Of a stretch of 64,000 nt of DNA, positions 34,140-42,227 are shown piece by piece. Location of the stretch: positions 174,279 through 238,278 of the forward strand of contig JAXGRD010000005.1 in the NCBI GenBank assembly GCA_040766105.1. The letters are read 5' to 3'. Each line of letters begins with the position of its first letter. The first letter of the stretch is position 1. A program made the position numbers and the translations under genes. The notes beneath the pieces are model-generated. The model saw only the letters and a program-made list of their open reading frames with translations. It ran no database searches and was not told the DNA's origin. The stretch comes from JAXGRD01 sp040766105. GTDB taxonomy: Bacteria; Bacillota; Clostridia; Peptostreptococcales; Anaerovoracaceae.

Positions 34140-35081
34140 TTGAAGTTTACCAAAACGCGAAAGTTTGGGCACATTCTCATGGTGATCCTGGTCATTGATT
34201 GGGGCTTTGACTACATCTGTGCAAAGCATGCCATGGAGGCATTGGCTCCCATAACTTTGATTTTCTTTAAATACAGCATTGGTATTTTCCTCGTTTTTGC
34301 TATCAAGTATAAAATCGATCGAAAACCCATGGTTCGCTTGCGGGATGTTCCCCTGCTTGTGGCCTGTGCCATTACGGGGGATATTCTGTACTACTATTGT
34401 GATTACACGGCCATGAACTATATGCCCATCTCCCTGATTACAATCATGTTGGCACTTGTTCCCCTCGTGTCCATTCTCATTGAAAGGGTGCTCTATCATA
34501 AGAGGGTGACTGTTAAGATGTTGGTTGGCATGGCTTGCTGTGTCGTGGGTGTAGGCCTTGTCATCGGTGCGGATCTCTCGGTATTGCTGGAGGGAAGACT
34601 GATCGGGTATGTCCTCTGCATGTGTGCGGTCATCTCATGGAACATGTTTAATTTTATCACTTCCAGCTTGACGAAAAAGTACAGCGGCATTACATTGACA
34701 ATGAATCAATTGTTATGTACGATACTACTAACTTTACCCTATGCCATAGGTCATTGGCCGACCATGGACCAAATGACGCCCGGAGTTGTAGGGGGACTTT
34801 TGTACCTGGGATTGATCAGTGCAGGCTTCGGATTTTATATCTATGTCTACGCGTTGGATCTTTTGGGACCCACCACCAATTCGGTATATTCCAATTTTCT
34901 TCCTATAACCGCAACCTTTTTCGGCTGGGTGTTCTACGGAGAAATGATATCGCCGATGCAGATTCTCGGCGGAGTTGTCGTTATCATTACGGGCTATATA
35001 GTCATCAAGGAGAAAGGAAGACTGGAGGAACAGAGCAATGATCGAAAAATTGAACATGACCATGCTGACGGACTTTTATGA
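34140..35081 (+). CDS. EamA/DMT-family drug/metabolite transporter
   Basis: Membrane protein of 313 residues with ten predicted helices in two repeated EamA halves, the second running from about residue 150 (VLCMCAVISWNMFNFITSSL) to 285 (ITGYIVIKEKGR). The start is most likely TTG 34140. It overlaps the start of pncB by 44 bases, so the two are probably coupled. The substrate cannot be told; nicotinate or a related compound would fit the neighbour, but that is only a guess. Confidence 0.8.
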   Translation: MKFTKTRKFGHILMVILVIDWGFDYICAKHAMEALAPITLIFFKYSIGIFLVFAIKYKIDRKPMVRLRDVPLLVACAITGDILYYYCDYTAMNYMPISLITIMLALVPLVSILIERVLYHKRVTVKMLVGMACCVVGVGLVIGADLSVLLEGRLIGYVLCMCAVISWNMFNFITSSLTKKYSGITLTMNQLLCTILLTLPYAIGHWPTMDQMTPGVVGGLLYLGLISAGFGFYIYVYALDLLGPTTNSVYSNFLPITATFFGWVFYGEMISPMQILGGVVVIITGYIVIKEKGRLEEQSNDRKIEHDHADGLL

Positions 35082-36480
35082 GATTACAATGGCAAACGGA
35101 TATTTTGAAGCCGGCATGGCTGACGATATCGCTTACTTCGATATGTTTTTCAGGAGGATACCTGACGGCGGCGGCTTCGTCATCATGGCGGGCATCGAGC
35201 AGGTGGTCAACTATCTGGAAGAACTGGAGTTTACGGAGGACGACATTGCCTTTCTGAAAAGCAAGGGAATATTCGATGATAAGTTCTTGGAATATCTGAG
35301 AAACTTTCAGTTTTCCTGTGACGTATGGGGGATTCCCGAAGGAACACCGGTGTTTCCCGGAGAACCGTTGATTACGGTGAGAGGTCCGGTAATACAAGCA
35401 CAGTTTGTAGAGACCATGATTCTTCTCTTGGTGAACCATCAAAGCCTCATTGCCACCAAGGCGAACCGCATTGTGAGAGCAGCCCAGGGAAGGCCTGTCA
35501 TGGAGTTTGGCACGAGAAGAGCCCACGGTGTCTCAGCCGCTGTCTTCGGTGCACGCGCAGCCTATATTGGCGGATGCATGGGAACTGCCTGTGCCATCGC
35601 CGATCGTGATTATGGTATCACGGCCTTAGGAACCATGGCACACAGCTGGGTGCAGATGTACCCCAACGAGTATGAAGCATTTAAAGCATACGGAGAAATC
35701 TATCCGGAGAATTGTGTTCTCTTGGTTGACACCTACAACGTGTTGAAATCCGGCGTGCCCTCAGCCATAAAGGTGTTCAAGGAATTGAAGCCTAAGGGCA
35801 TGGGTATCCGCATCGACAGCGGAGACGTGACCTATCTCACCAGAAAGGCGCGTAAAATGTTGGATGATGCCGGACTGGAAGATTGTAAAATCGTCGTATC
35901 CAACTCCTTGGATGAATATATCATTAGGGACGTAATCATACAGGGTGCTTCCATTGATTCCTTTGGCGTGGGCGAAAGACTGATTACCGCTCGCTCGGAG
36001 CCCGTCTTTGGAGGCGTATATAAGCTTTCCGCACTGGAAAAGGGCGGGGAAATGATTCCCAAGATGAAGATTAGCGAAAATGTGGAGAAGATTACCAACC
36101 CGGGATTCAAAACTCTCTATCGTTTCTTCGATAAGGATTCTAACAGAGCCATAGCCGACCTCATTACCTTGGATGAAGAGGGTGTACCTGAAGGGGAAAC
36201 CTATGAAATATTCGATCCCAATGCCATTTGGAAGAGGAAGACCATCAGCAACTTCTATGTAAAGAACTTGCGGGTACAACTCTTTGACAAGGGTAAACGC
36301 GTCTATGAACTGCCGACCATCGATGAGATTCGTGACTATTGCAGCGCACAAGTTGCCGCACTGTGGGATGAAATGCTTCGATTCGAAAATCCACAGACAT
36401 ATTATGTGGACCTTTCTCAAAAGCTGTGGGATATGAAGCGGCAGATGATAGAAGAATACTCCCATATCGTAGAGGAATAG
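35038..36480 (+). CDS. pncB: Nicotinate phosphoribosyltransferase
   Basis: Makes nicotinate mononucleotide from nicotinate and PRPP for NAD salvage; 480 residues, the length of the longer bacterial NAPRTases. Recognisable segments are the N-terminal MLTDFYEITMANGYF, FGTRRAHG and RIDSGDVTYL (phosphate-binding loops). ATG 35038 lies inside the end of the transporter gene. It is followed by a 420-base non-coding stretch with repeats and then an insertion sequence. Confidence 0.93.
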   Translation: MIEKLNMTMLTDFYEITMANGYFEAGMADDIAYFDMFFRRIPDGGGFVIMAGIEQVVNYLEELEFTEDDIAFLKSKGIFDDKFLEYLRNFQFSCDVWGIPEGTPVFPGEPLITVRGPVIQAQFVETMILLLVNHQSLIATKANRIVRAAQGRPVMEFGTRRAHGVSAAVFGARAAYIGGCMGTACAIADRDYGITALGTMAHSWVQMYPNEYEAFKAYGEIYPENCVLLVDTYNVLKSGVPSAIKVFKELKPKGMGIRIDSGDVTYLTRKARKMLDDAGLEDCKIVVSNSLDEYIIRDVIIQGASIDSFGVGERLITARSEPVFGGVYKLSALEKGGEMIPKMKISENVEKITNPGFKTLYRFFDKDSNRAIADLITLDEEGVPEGETYEIFDPNAIWKRKTISNFYVKNLRVQLFDKGKRVYELPTIDEIRDYCSAQVAALWDEMLRFENPQTYYVDLSQKLWDMKRQMIEEYSHIVEE

Positions 36481-36714
36481 AACAATTAGTCAAGTCACTC
36501 ATCGGGTCAATAGCACAAAAAACACAACAATTAAGCCAGTGTTTATTTTGCATCAAGGTGGATTTGAGAAGATAATGGCTTAACCAAAATAAGAAACGCA
36601 TCAAAAAGTAGATGGTCGAACTGGATTTACAAATTTTCCCAAATACGCCGGCTTAATTGATCAAAAAAAGGTCCAAAAAGTAGAAACGGAGATGGAATAA
36701 ATAGTCAACCGGGA

Positions 36715-36756
36715 TATTAGACTTATTTGCAAAAAAACCAATCTTATCATCCACGG
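36715..36756 (+). repeat. Repeat unit TATTAGACTTAT...ATCCACGG, copy 1
   Basis: Starts TATTAGACTTAT (36715-36726) and ends ATCCACGG (36749-36756). It shares both ends with the copy at 36779 but not the middle. Confidence 0.55.
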
Positions 36757-36778
36757 TTGTTGACCGATTCTCTAGGAC

Positions 36779-36830
36779 TATTAGACTTATCAAAACAACA
36801 GCAGTATCAAAAATCTAAAAATCCACGGAA
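36779..36830 (+). repeat. Repeat unit, copy 2 (left arm of the palindrome hit by the IS)
   Basis: TATTAGACTTATCA (36779-36792) to AATCCACGGAA (36820-36830). Its inverted partner lies on the other side of the insertion sequence at 38127-38170. Confidence 0.7.
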
Positions 36831-36920
36831 AATTCCAATAAATGGAAAATTCTGATGTGTCCCCCAAAAAGTAGAGTCCACAAAAGCATGGTATAATACA
36901 TGCAGAATGGAGGACACGTT

Positions 36921-37223
36921 ATGGGAAGGTATAAAGCTTATTCGAAAGAGTTTAAGGTCAAAGTGGCAAAGGAAGCAATGTTGCCTGAAAATGAGCGATG
37001 TGAACACATCATCGCTGAGAAATACGGTATTATGCCATGGACAGTACGGAAATGGAAATCCTTGTACCTAGAATATGGAGAGATTGCGTTTTCCAAAGGA
37101 TTCACAAAAATAGTGGCAAACAATGACCAGACAGCCCTGGAAAGAGAAAATGCTGAATTAAGAGAAGAGATAGAAATCTTAAAAAAAGCAGCGGCCTTCC
37201 TAGCGAATGTAAAGCGGGACTAA
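36921..37223 (+). CDS. IS3 transposase OrfA (helix-turn-helix subunit)
   Basis: DNA-binding part of the transposase, 100 residues. It has an N-terminal helix-turn-helix (YSKEFKVKVAKEAM...HIIAEKYGIMPWTVRKWKSLY) and a leucine-zipper-like end (ALERENAELREEIEILKKAA). The start is ATG 36921 after GGAGGA, not the earlier ATG at 36900. The run of seven A at 37181-37187, followed by G, allows a -1 shift: the -1 frame is open from there straight into orfB, giving an OrfAB fusion. Confidence 0.88.
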   Translation: MGRYKAYSKEFKVKVAKEAMLPENERCEHIIAEKYGIMPWTVRKWKSLYLEYGEIAFSKGFTKIVANNDQTALERENAELREEIEILKKAAAFLANVKRD

Positions 37224-37234
37224 AGTTCCAGTTC

Positions 37235-38092
37235 ATGTACCTTCACCGATACGAACATGGAATCGCTCGGATGGCCAAAGTATTAGAGGTGTCGGAAAGC
37301 GGATATTACAAGTGGATGAAGAAACTGAATGGTCCTCTTACGGAAAAAGAAATGGAAGACTTGGAGCTCACACGTGAAATATACGACATATTCAAGAAAT
37401 ATCATGGGATATTCGGAGCAAGAAAGATAACCGTACTTCTCAACAAAGGTCGGAAAGAGTCAGTCAACCATAAGCGTGTGGAACGCATCATGAGTGAGAA
37501 TATGTTGTATGCGAAGACATCAAAGCGATATGTAAAAACGACGGATTCGGACCATGATGAGCCCATTGCAGATAATCTTGTTGCACGAGACTTTTTAGCA
37601 AATGCAGCCGACCAGAAGTTCCTCAGCGATACTACTGTTGTAGCAACAGATAAAGGGTACCTATATGCAGCAGTAATCCTTGATCTTTATGGGCGCATTC
37701 CTGTGGGGCTAGCCATGAGTACTCGCAACGATAAACATCTTGTCATGAATGCCTTAGAGGACATGTTGATAAGAGGTAGAGGCGGGAAAGATGCATGGAT
37801 ACACTCAGATCGAGGCTCCACCTATTGTTCGGAAGCTTACCGAAATATGCTGATCGCAAATGGCTTCATATGCAGTATGAGCCGAAAAGGGGACTGCTGG
37901 GATAACGCACCCATGGAGAGTTTTTGGGGTAAGATGAAAACGGAGTGGATGCAGAAGAAATATGCTACGATAGAAGCCGCTAAAAGAGATATCTATGAAT
38001 ATGTATGGTCCTTTTATCCAAAGCAAAGACCACATGCCTCTCTTGGCTATCTCACACCGGTAGAGTATTACAATCAAGCAATTAACTATTAA
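37235..38092 (+). CDS. IS3 transposase OrfB (DDE integrase core)
   Basis: Catalytic part of 285 residues. It has an N-terminal HTH_21-like region (IYDIFKKYHGIFGARKITVLL) and an integrase core with D in FLSDTTVVATDKGYLYAAV, D in HSDRGSTYCS and E in APMESFWGKMKTEW. The first ATG is at 37235, but the frame is open upstream to the A7 run in orfA, so the active enzyme is probably the frameshifted OrfAB of about 370 residues beginning at 36921. Confidence 0.9.
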   Translation: MYLHRYEHGIARMAKVLEVSESGYYKWMKKLNGPLTEKEMEDLELTREIYDIFKKYHGIFGARKITVLLNKGRKESVNHKRVERIMSENMLYAKTSKRYVKTTDSDHDEPIADNLVARDFLANAADQKFLSDTTVVATDKGYLYAAVILDLYGRIPVGLAMSTRNDKHLVMNALEDMLIRGRGGKDAWIHSDRGSTYCSEAYRNMLIANGFICSMSRKGDCWDNAPMESFWGKMKTEWMQKKYATIEAAKRDIYEYVWSFYPKQRPHASLGYLTPVEYYNQAINY

Positions 38093-38126
38093 TCAATTTC
38101 GACTCTACTTTTATGGGTACACCTCA

Positions 38127-38170
38127 TTCCGTGGATTAATTTTTTTCTATAGTCCATGATAAGTCTAATA
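38127..38170 (-). repeat. Inverted copy of the repeat unit (right arm)
   Basis: TTCCGTGGATT (38127-38137) and TGATAAGTCTAATA (38157-38170) are the exact inverse of the ends of copy 2. Before the IS landed, the two arms formed a palindromic element of about 115 bp. Confidence 0.7.
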
Positions 38171-38217
38171 AGCGACTTGATTTATTAGTCTATACCTTAC
38201 GGGAAGATGAGATGGCC

Positions 38218-39147
38218 TTATTTACTTCCCGATGCGTTGAGCACGTTCTTGATTTTGTGCTGTACCATTCTTTGAATGGCGTCTCTGGCAGGTCCTAAGT
38301 ACTTACGCGGATCGAAGTCGGCGGGATTCTCCACAAAGTGCTTGCGGATTTCCGCCGTCATGGCTAAGCGTAGGTCGGTGTCGATGTTGACTTTGCAAAC
38401 GCCGTGCTTTACTGCCTCCAATATCATTTCTTCAGGAACGCCCTGTGCGCCGGGGATTTCTCCGCCGTAGTCGTTACACTTCTTGACGAATTCCGGTAGG
38501 ACGGTGGATGCACCGTGCAATACCAAAGGCGTGTTTGGAATCAACTTGCGGATTTCCTTCAGTCTGTCGAAATCCAGGAAGGGTTCTCCTGTAAACTTAT
38601 ATGCACCGTGGCTGGTACCGATGGCGATGGCCAGGGAGTCCACCCCGGTCTTTTCCACAAATTCTGCGGCTTCTTCCGGTACAGTGAAGGTGGCTTCGCG
38701 AATATCCACGTTGACCGCATCCTCGATTCCTGCCAGCTTTCCAAGTTCGGCCTCCACCACAACACCCTTGCTGTGAGCATAGTCCACGACTTCTTTTGTT
38801 ACACGGATATTCTCTTCCAAGGGATATTTGGATCCATCTATCATTACGGAAGTGAATCCGTCATCGATGCACTTCTTACAGATATCGAAATCTTCCCCAT
38901 GGTCCAAGTGGAGGCAGATATTTAAGTCCGTATCCAAGATGGCGGCTTCCACAAGCTTCGTAAGATATGCAGACTTTGCGTATTTTCGTGCCCCTGCAGA
39001 AACCTGTAAAATCAAAGCGGCATCTTCTTCCTTGGCGGCTTCCACAATACCTTGGATGATTTCCATGTTATTTACGTTAAAGGCACCTACTGCATAATCC
39101 TTGTTCAACGCTTTTGCAAACATTTCCTTTGAAGTGACTAGAGCCAT
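38218..39147 (-). CDS. fba: Class II fructose-bisphosphate aldolase
   Basis: Zinc-dependent glycolytic/gluconeogenic aldolase, 309 residues. Metal and substrate segments: HLDHGEDFDICKKCIDDGFTSVMIDGS, AEVELGKLAG-like VVEAELGKLAGIED, IGTSHGAYKF, LVLHGAST and KVNIDTDLR. ATG 39147 follows GGGAGG. A 58-residue membrane peptide gene ends 12 bases upstream on the same strand. Confidence 0.95.
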   Translation of the reverse strand: MALVTSKEMFAKALNKDYAVGAFNVNNMEIIQGIVEAAKEEDAALILQVSAGARKYAKSAYLTKLVEAAILDTDLNICLHLDHGEDFDICKKCIDDGFTSVMIDGSKYPLEENIRVTKEVVDYAHSKGVVVEAELGKLAGIEDAVNVDIREATFTVPEEAAEFVEKTGVDSLAIAIGTSHGAYKFTGEPFLDFDRLKEIRKLIPNTPLVLHGASTVLPEFVKKCNDYGGEIPGAQGVPEEMILEAVKHGVCKVNIDTDLRLAMTAEIRKHFVENPADFDPRKYLGPARDAIQRMVQHKIKNVLNASGSK

Positions 39148-39159
39148 GATGTACCTCCC

Positions 39160-39336
39160 TTATTTCTCGTCTACGACTTTTGTCTGTGTTGCTTTCTCTT
39201 GTTCGGCAGCCATGACAGAAGGATAATCCATAATGGCGTTAACTCTAAAGTAGATGACTGTAGCTGCGATAAGCAGAATGAGAAGGGCTACGACAACATC
39301 GTTTTTGTTATAAAAAAAATCTCTGATTTTATCCAT
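39160..39336 (-). CDS. Small single-span membrane protein, 58 aa
   Basis: Begins MDKIRDFFYNKND, followed by one strongly hydrophobic helix (about residues 14-30) and a charged tail ending VVDEK. ATG 39336 has a good AGGAG site seven bases upstream, and the stop lies 12 bases before the fba start, so the two are probably co-transcribed. I do not recognise a family. Reality is supported by the ribosome site, the hydrophobic pattern and the tight spacing. Confidence 0.65.
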   Translation of the reverse strand: MDKIRDFFYNKNDVVVALLILLIAATVIYFRVNAIMDYPSVMAAEQEKATQTKVVDEK

Positions 39337-39409
39337 TGTTTTACTCCTATATTCGCAAGTTGATTATATCACGCTTCGGGGAGATTCTCCAGTTTTTGGT
39401 GTAACTTTA

Positions 39410-39438
39410 TTCCAATTGGAAGGGCAAATGATGTATAA
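39410..39438 (+). promoter_or_regulatory. Promoter of the RluA-type gene, probably leaderless
   Basis: TTCCAA (39410-39415) and a perfect TATAAT (39433-39438), 17-bp spacing. Transcription would begin at about 39445, and the ATG is at 39446. No ribosome site is visible. Confidence 0.5.
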
Positions 39439-39445
39439 TATTCTA

Positions 39446-40411
39446 ATGGTAGAAATCAAGATAGAAAAGAACGATGCCGGCCAGCGATTGGACCGATTCC
39501 TAAAAAAGTACTATGGCAAGGCAAGTCTGAGCCATATATATAAGATGATTCGCAAGGACGTGAAGGTCAACGGGAAGCGAGGCGCCATGGACACCATGCT
39601 TTCACAGGGTGACCTTTTGACGGTATATCTTTCACCGGAGAAATCTGAAGAGATGCGCCGGGAGAAGAAGACCTATCAGGTGAAACGGCAGTTTGGCATA
39701 GCCTATGAAGATGACAGAGTCCTCATCGTGGACAAGCCCTTTGGGCTCTTGACCCACGGCGACGCACAGGAAAAGAAGAATACCCTAGCCAATCAGGTGA
39801 CGGGTTATCTTCTCGAAAAGGGGGAATATATCCCGGGAAGAGAACAAACCTTTATCCCGGCACCCGTCAACAGGCTGGATCGAAACACCACCGGCCTGGT
39901 GATTTTTGGCAAGGACGGAGAGATAACCAAGGAGTTGAACCGGATTCTCAGAGAGAGGGATAAGGTGGAAAAGTACTACCAAGCCATCGTAGCAGGTGAA
40001 TTGGACAGGACACTGGAGCTGCGGGACCGAATGGAGAAGGATGCCTCTACCAATACGGTGCGAATTGTTGAAGAGGGGAAGGACATGGTGACCTTTGTTC
40101 GCCCTCTCGCCGTTGCCAAAGGATATACTTTGGTGGAAGTGATGCTTTTGACGGGGCGTACCCACCAGATTCGGGTACAGTTACAGGCGGCCGGACATCC
40201 GATTATCGGTGACGGCAAGTATGGAAACACTAAGGTCAACGGAAAAGTGAGAAAGCGGTTCGATTTGACTACCCAGCTGCTGCACAGCAACAGGTTGGTT
40301 TTTCGGGAAGGTCATCTTGCGGGCAAGGACATCAGCTGTCCTCTTCCTGAGAGATTCGAGAATATACGCGGGTCCATCTTTGACCGCGGCGAAGCGGAAA
40401 GGAAAAAATGA
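39446..40411 (+). CDS. RluA-family 23S rRNA pseudouridine synthase
   Basis: RNA-modifying enzyme of 321 residues. It has an N-terminal S4 RNA-binding domain (DAGQRLDRFLKKYYG...VKVNGKR) and a synthase domain with catalytic Asp in PVNRLDRNTTGLVIF, then LLTGRTHQIRVQL. The preferred start is ATG 39446; a longer opening at 39416 lies within the promoter. It resembles RluC/RluD; the target base cannot be named. It overlaps the following signal peptidase by four bases. Confidence 0.92.
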   Translation: MVEIKIEKNDAGQRLDRFLKKYYGKASLSHIYKMIRKDVKVNGKRGAMDTMLSQGDLLTVYLSPEKSEEMRREKKTYQVKRQFGIAYEDDRVLIVDKPFGLLTHGDAQEKKNTLANQVTGYLLEKGEYIPGREQTFIPAPVNRLDRNTTGLVIFGKDGEITKELNRILRERDKVEKYYQAIVAGELDRTLELRDRMEKDASTNTVRIVEEGKDMVTFVRPLAVAKGYTLVEVMLLTGRTHQIRVQLQAAGHPIIGDGKYGNTKVNGKVRKRFDLTTQLLHSNRLVFREGHLAGKDISCPLPERFENIRGSIFDRGEAERKK

Positions 40412-40944
40412 CACAAAGGGAAGAGAAGAAAAATTGGAGGTCCAAAAACAGACCCTACATCTATGCCATTGTGTTGGCAATTGTGCTTACCATGTTCGTA
40501 GCTCCGGAAGTGATGGAAGGGAAATCCATGGAGCCCTCTATAGAGGACGGTAACATTTTGGTCTGCAGCAAAACCAGCTATTCCGCCAAGCGAGGGATTC
40601 CGGATATAGGACAGGTGGTCATTCTGGAGAAGACCCTTGCGCCGGATGTGTCCGAAGATAATATTATCGGAAGAGTCGTGGGTCTTCCCGGGGAAAAGAT
40701 AGAAATCAAATCGGGGAAGTTGTATCGGGACGATAAAGAGTATATAGTAGAAGGCGGTCACGGCGACTTGGGCAAGGATATGTCCGTTGCGCTGGATAAG
40801 GACCATGTTTTTCTGCTTGCAGATAATCGGAGTGTAGTGCTTGACAGTAGATCCAAAGGTTTGGGTCCTGTGGAAATGAGAGAGATAAAGGGCAACGTAT
40901 TAATTGTCCTGTGGCCTTTTTCAAACTTTGGGAGAGTTGAATGA
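40408..40944 (+). CDS. Signal peptidase I paralogue lacking the catalytic lysine
   Basis: Membrane-anchored protein of 178 residues of the type I signal peptidase family, with one N-terminal helix (about 16-33). The nucleophile S40 is present in GKSMEPS, and the box E segment ADNRSVVLDSR is kept. However, the general-base Lys of the KRV(I/V)GLPG box is replaced: the sequence is IIGRVVGLPGE with G88. It lies directly before a normal paralogue with a four-base overlap. It may be inactive, a partner or an anti-peptidase, or use another base. Confidence 0.88.
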   Translation: MTQREEKKNWRSKNRPYIYAIVLAIVLTMFVAPEVMEGKSMEPSIEDGNILVCSKTSYSAKRGIPDIGQVVILEKTLAPDVSEDNIIGRVVGLPGEKIEIKSGKLYRDDKEYIVEGGHGDLGKDMSVALDKDHVFLLADNRSVVLDSRSKGLGPVEMREIKGNVLIVLWPFSNFGRVE

Positions 40945-41468
40945 ACGAAAAAACGAGAGATAACGTAAAGATGATCATAAAGGATATCCTAATCGCGTGC
41001 GCCATTGCCTTTCTGATTTCTCTTTTCATCAGACCAACCTTGGTGAAAGAGACGTCTATGGAGCCGACGGTCCATCCCAACGACTATGTAATCATGAGTA
41101 AGCAGGCTTACACTTTTGGGAAGATTGACAGAGGCGATATCATCGTTTTCAAATCCGATATGAAATTAGACGAAACCCATAACAAGTTATTGATCAAGAG
41201 AGTCATCGGCGTCCCTGGAGATATTATCACCGTTTCCGACGGTAACGTGTACTTAAACGGAAGCAAACTGGAGGAACCCTATATTGCGGAAGGTGGAACA
41301 GTGGGAGAAATATACAATTTGACAGTTCCCAAGGATGAAGTCTTTGTAATGGGAGACCATCGAAGTGTTAGCATCGACAGTCGAAAGTTCGGGACCATAA
41401 AGCAGGATGACATTGTGGGACAGGCAGTTTTTCGACTATATCCCTTTAACAAAATTGGGGTGATATAA
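40941..41468 (+). CDS. lepB: Type I signal peptidase
   Basis: Serine-lysine peptidase of 175 residues that cuts signal peptides on the outer face of the membrane. One N-terminal helix (about 10-32), nucleophile S39 (ETSMEPT), catalytic K86 (LLIKRVIGVPGD) and box E GDHRSVSIDSR are all intact. It overlaps the preceding paralogue by four bases and is followed five bases later by smpB. Confidence 0.95.
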   Translation: MNEKTRDNVKMIIKDILIACAIAFLISLFIRPTLVKETSMEPTVHPNDYVIMSKQAYTFGKIDRGDIIVFKSDMKLDETHNKLLIKRVIGVPGDIITVSDGNVYLNGSKLEEPYIAEGGTVGEIYNLTVPKDEVFVMGDHRSVSIDSRKFGTIKQDDIVGQAVFRLYPFNKIGVI

Positions 41469-41472
41469 GCCT

Positions 41473-41934
41473 ATGAAAAAGAACAAAAGGATGATTGCCA
41501 ACAACAAGAAAGCCCGCCACGACTTTTTTATTGAAGAGTCCTACGAAACGGGCATCGTGTTGACGGGGACGGAAATCAAATCCATTCGCCAGGGCAAAGT
41601 GAATATTAAAGAAAGCTATGCAAGGGTAGAAAAGGGAGAAGTTATACTTTACGGCATGCACATCAGCCCCTACGATCACGGAAACATTTTCAACGTCGAC
41701 CCCCTGCGGCCGAGAAAACTATTGCTTCACAAGAAGGAAATTCGAAAACTCATTGGATATATCCAGCAGAAGGGCCTTACCTTGGTGCCTTTGAACCTGT
41801 ATATCAACGAGGACGGTCGAGCAAAGGTGGAACTGGGCGTGGCGAGAGGTAAGAAAAACTACGACAAACGAGCGGATATTGCCAAGAGAGATGCAGACAG
41901 AAAGATGGAACAAGCCAAGAAGAGAGAAAGGTAA
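41473..41934 (+). CDS. smpB: tmRNA-binding protein SmpB
   Basis: Binds tmRNA and brings it to stalled ribosomes in trans-translation; 153 residues, normal length. Family marks: NKKARHDFFIEESYETGIVLTGTEIKS at the start, LLLHKKEIRKL, and the basic tail KRADIAKRDADRKMEQAKKRER. The ssrA tmRNA gene often lies near smpB; I did not find it here. Confidence 0.96.
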   Translation: MKKNKRMIANNKKARHDFFIEESYETGIVLTGTEIKSIRQGKVNIKESYARVEKGEVILYGMHISPYDHGNIFNVDPLRPRKLLLHKKEIRKLIGYIQQKGLTLVPLNLYINEDGRAKVELGVARGKKNYDKRADIAKRDADRKMEQAKKRER

Positions 41935-41939
41935 ATGAA

Positions 41940-42221
41940 ATGGGAGATTTTTTTGAATCGGTAAAAAAGGTCGGGGCCTATGCGGCCGATAAGACGGGGG
42001 ATGCTGTAGAAATCGGCGTTGCCAAGGGAAAAATTGCTGCCAGAAAGAGCGATATCGCAGACATCGAAAAACTCATCGGCAGATATTTCTACAAGAAGTA
42101 TCTGGAAAACGGTGTAGGGGAAGATGAAGCTGTATTAGAGCATTGCAAAAAGATTGATTCCCTCAATTCGGAGATTGCCGAGTTGGAAGCGCAGATTTTC
42201 GCTACAAAGAACGAAGAGTAG
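41940..42221 (+). CDS. Small alpha-helical protein, unknown function
   Basis: 93 residues, acidic and Lys-rich, no signal peptide or membrane segment. Heptad-like stretches KSDIADIEKLIGRYFYKKYLEN and KIDSLNSEIAELEAQIFATK suggest two helices that pair as a coiled coil. It starts five bases after smpB at ATG 41940 and probably shares its transcript. It resembles small hypothetical proteins common in Clostridia; no function can be assigned. Confidence 0.7.
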   Translation: MGDFFESVKKVGAYAADKTGDAVEIGVAKGKIAARKSDIADIEKLIGRYFYKKYLENGVGEDEAVLEHCKKIDSLNSEIAELEAQIFATKNEE

Positions 42222-42227
42222 GAAGAT

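Larger units (their letters stand above)
36481..36852. other. Non-coding stretch with repeat remnants before the IS3 element
   Basis: No gene is visible here. The stretch holds one full and one interrupted copy of a TATTAGACTTAT...ATCCACGG repeat, and two short AAAAAGTAGA motifs (near 36605 and 36675) that resemble the inner end of the IS terminal repeat. It may be debris of earlier insertions. Confidence 0.5.
36853..38126 (+). mobile_element. IS3-family insertion sequence, intact
   Basis: 1274-bp element. Terminal inverted repeats of 26 bp (36853-36878 and 38101-38126) match at 22 positions, with ends TGA...TCA. It is flanked by a 3-bp target duplication TTC (36850-36852 and 38127-38129). 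It contains orfA and orfB in the -1 relation typical of IS3 elements, with an A7 slippery run between. All three DDE residues are present, so it may still move. A TATAAT at 36892-36897 may drive orfA. Confidence 0.92.
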
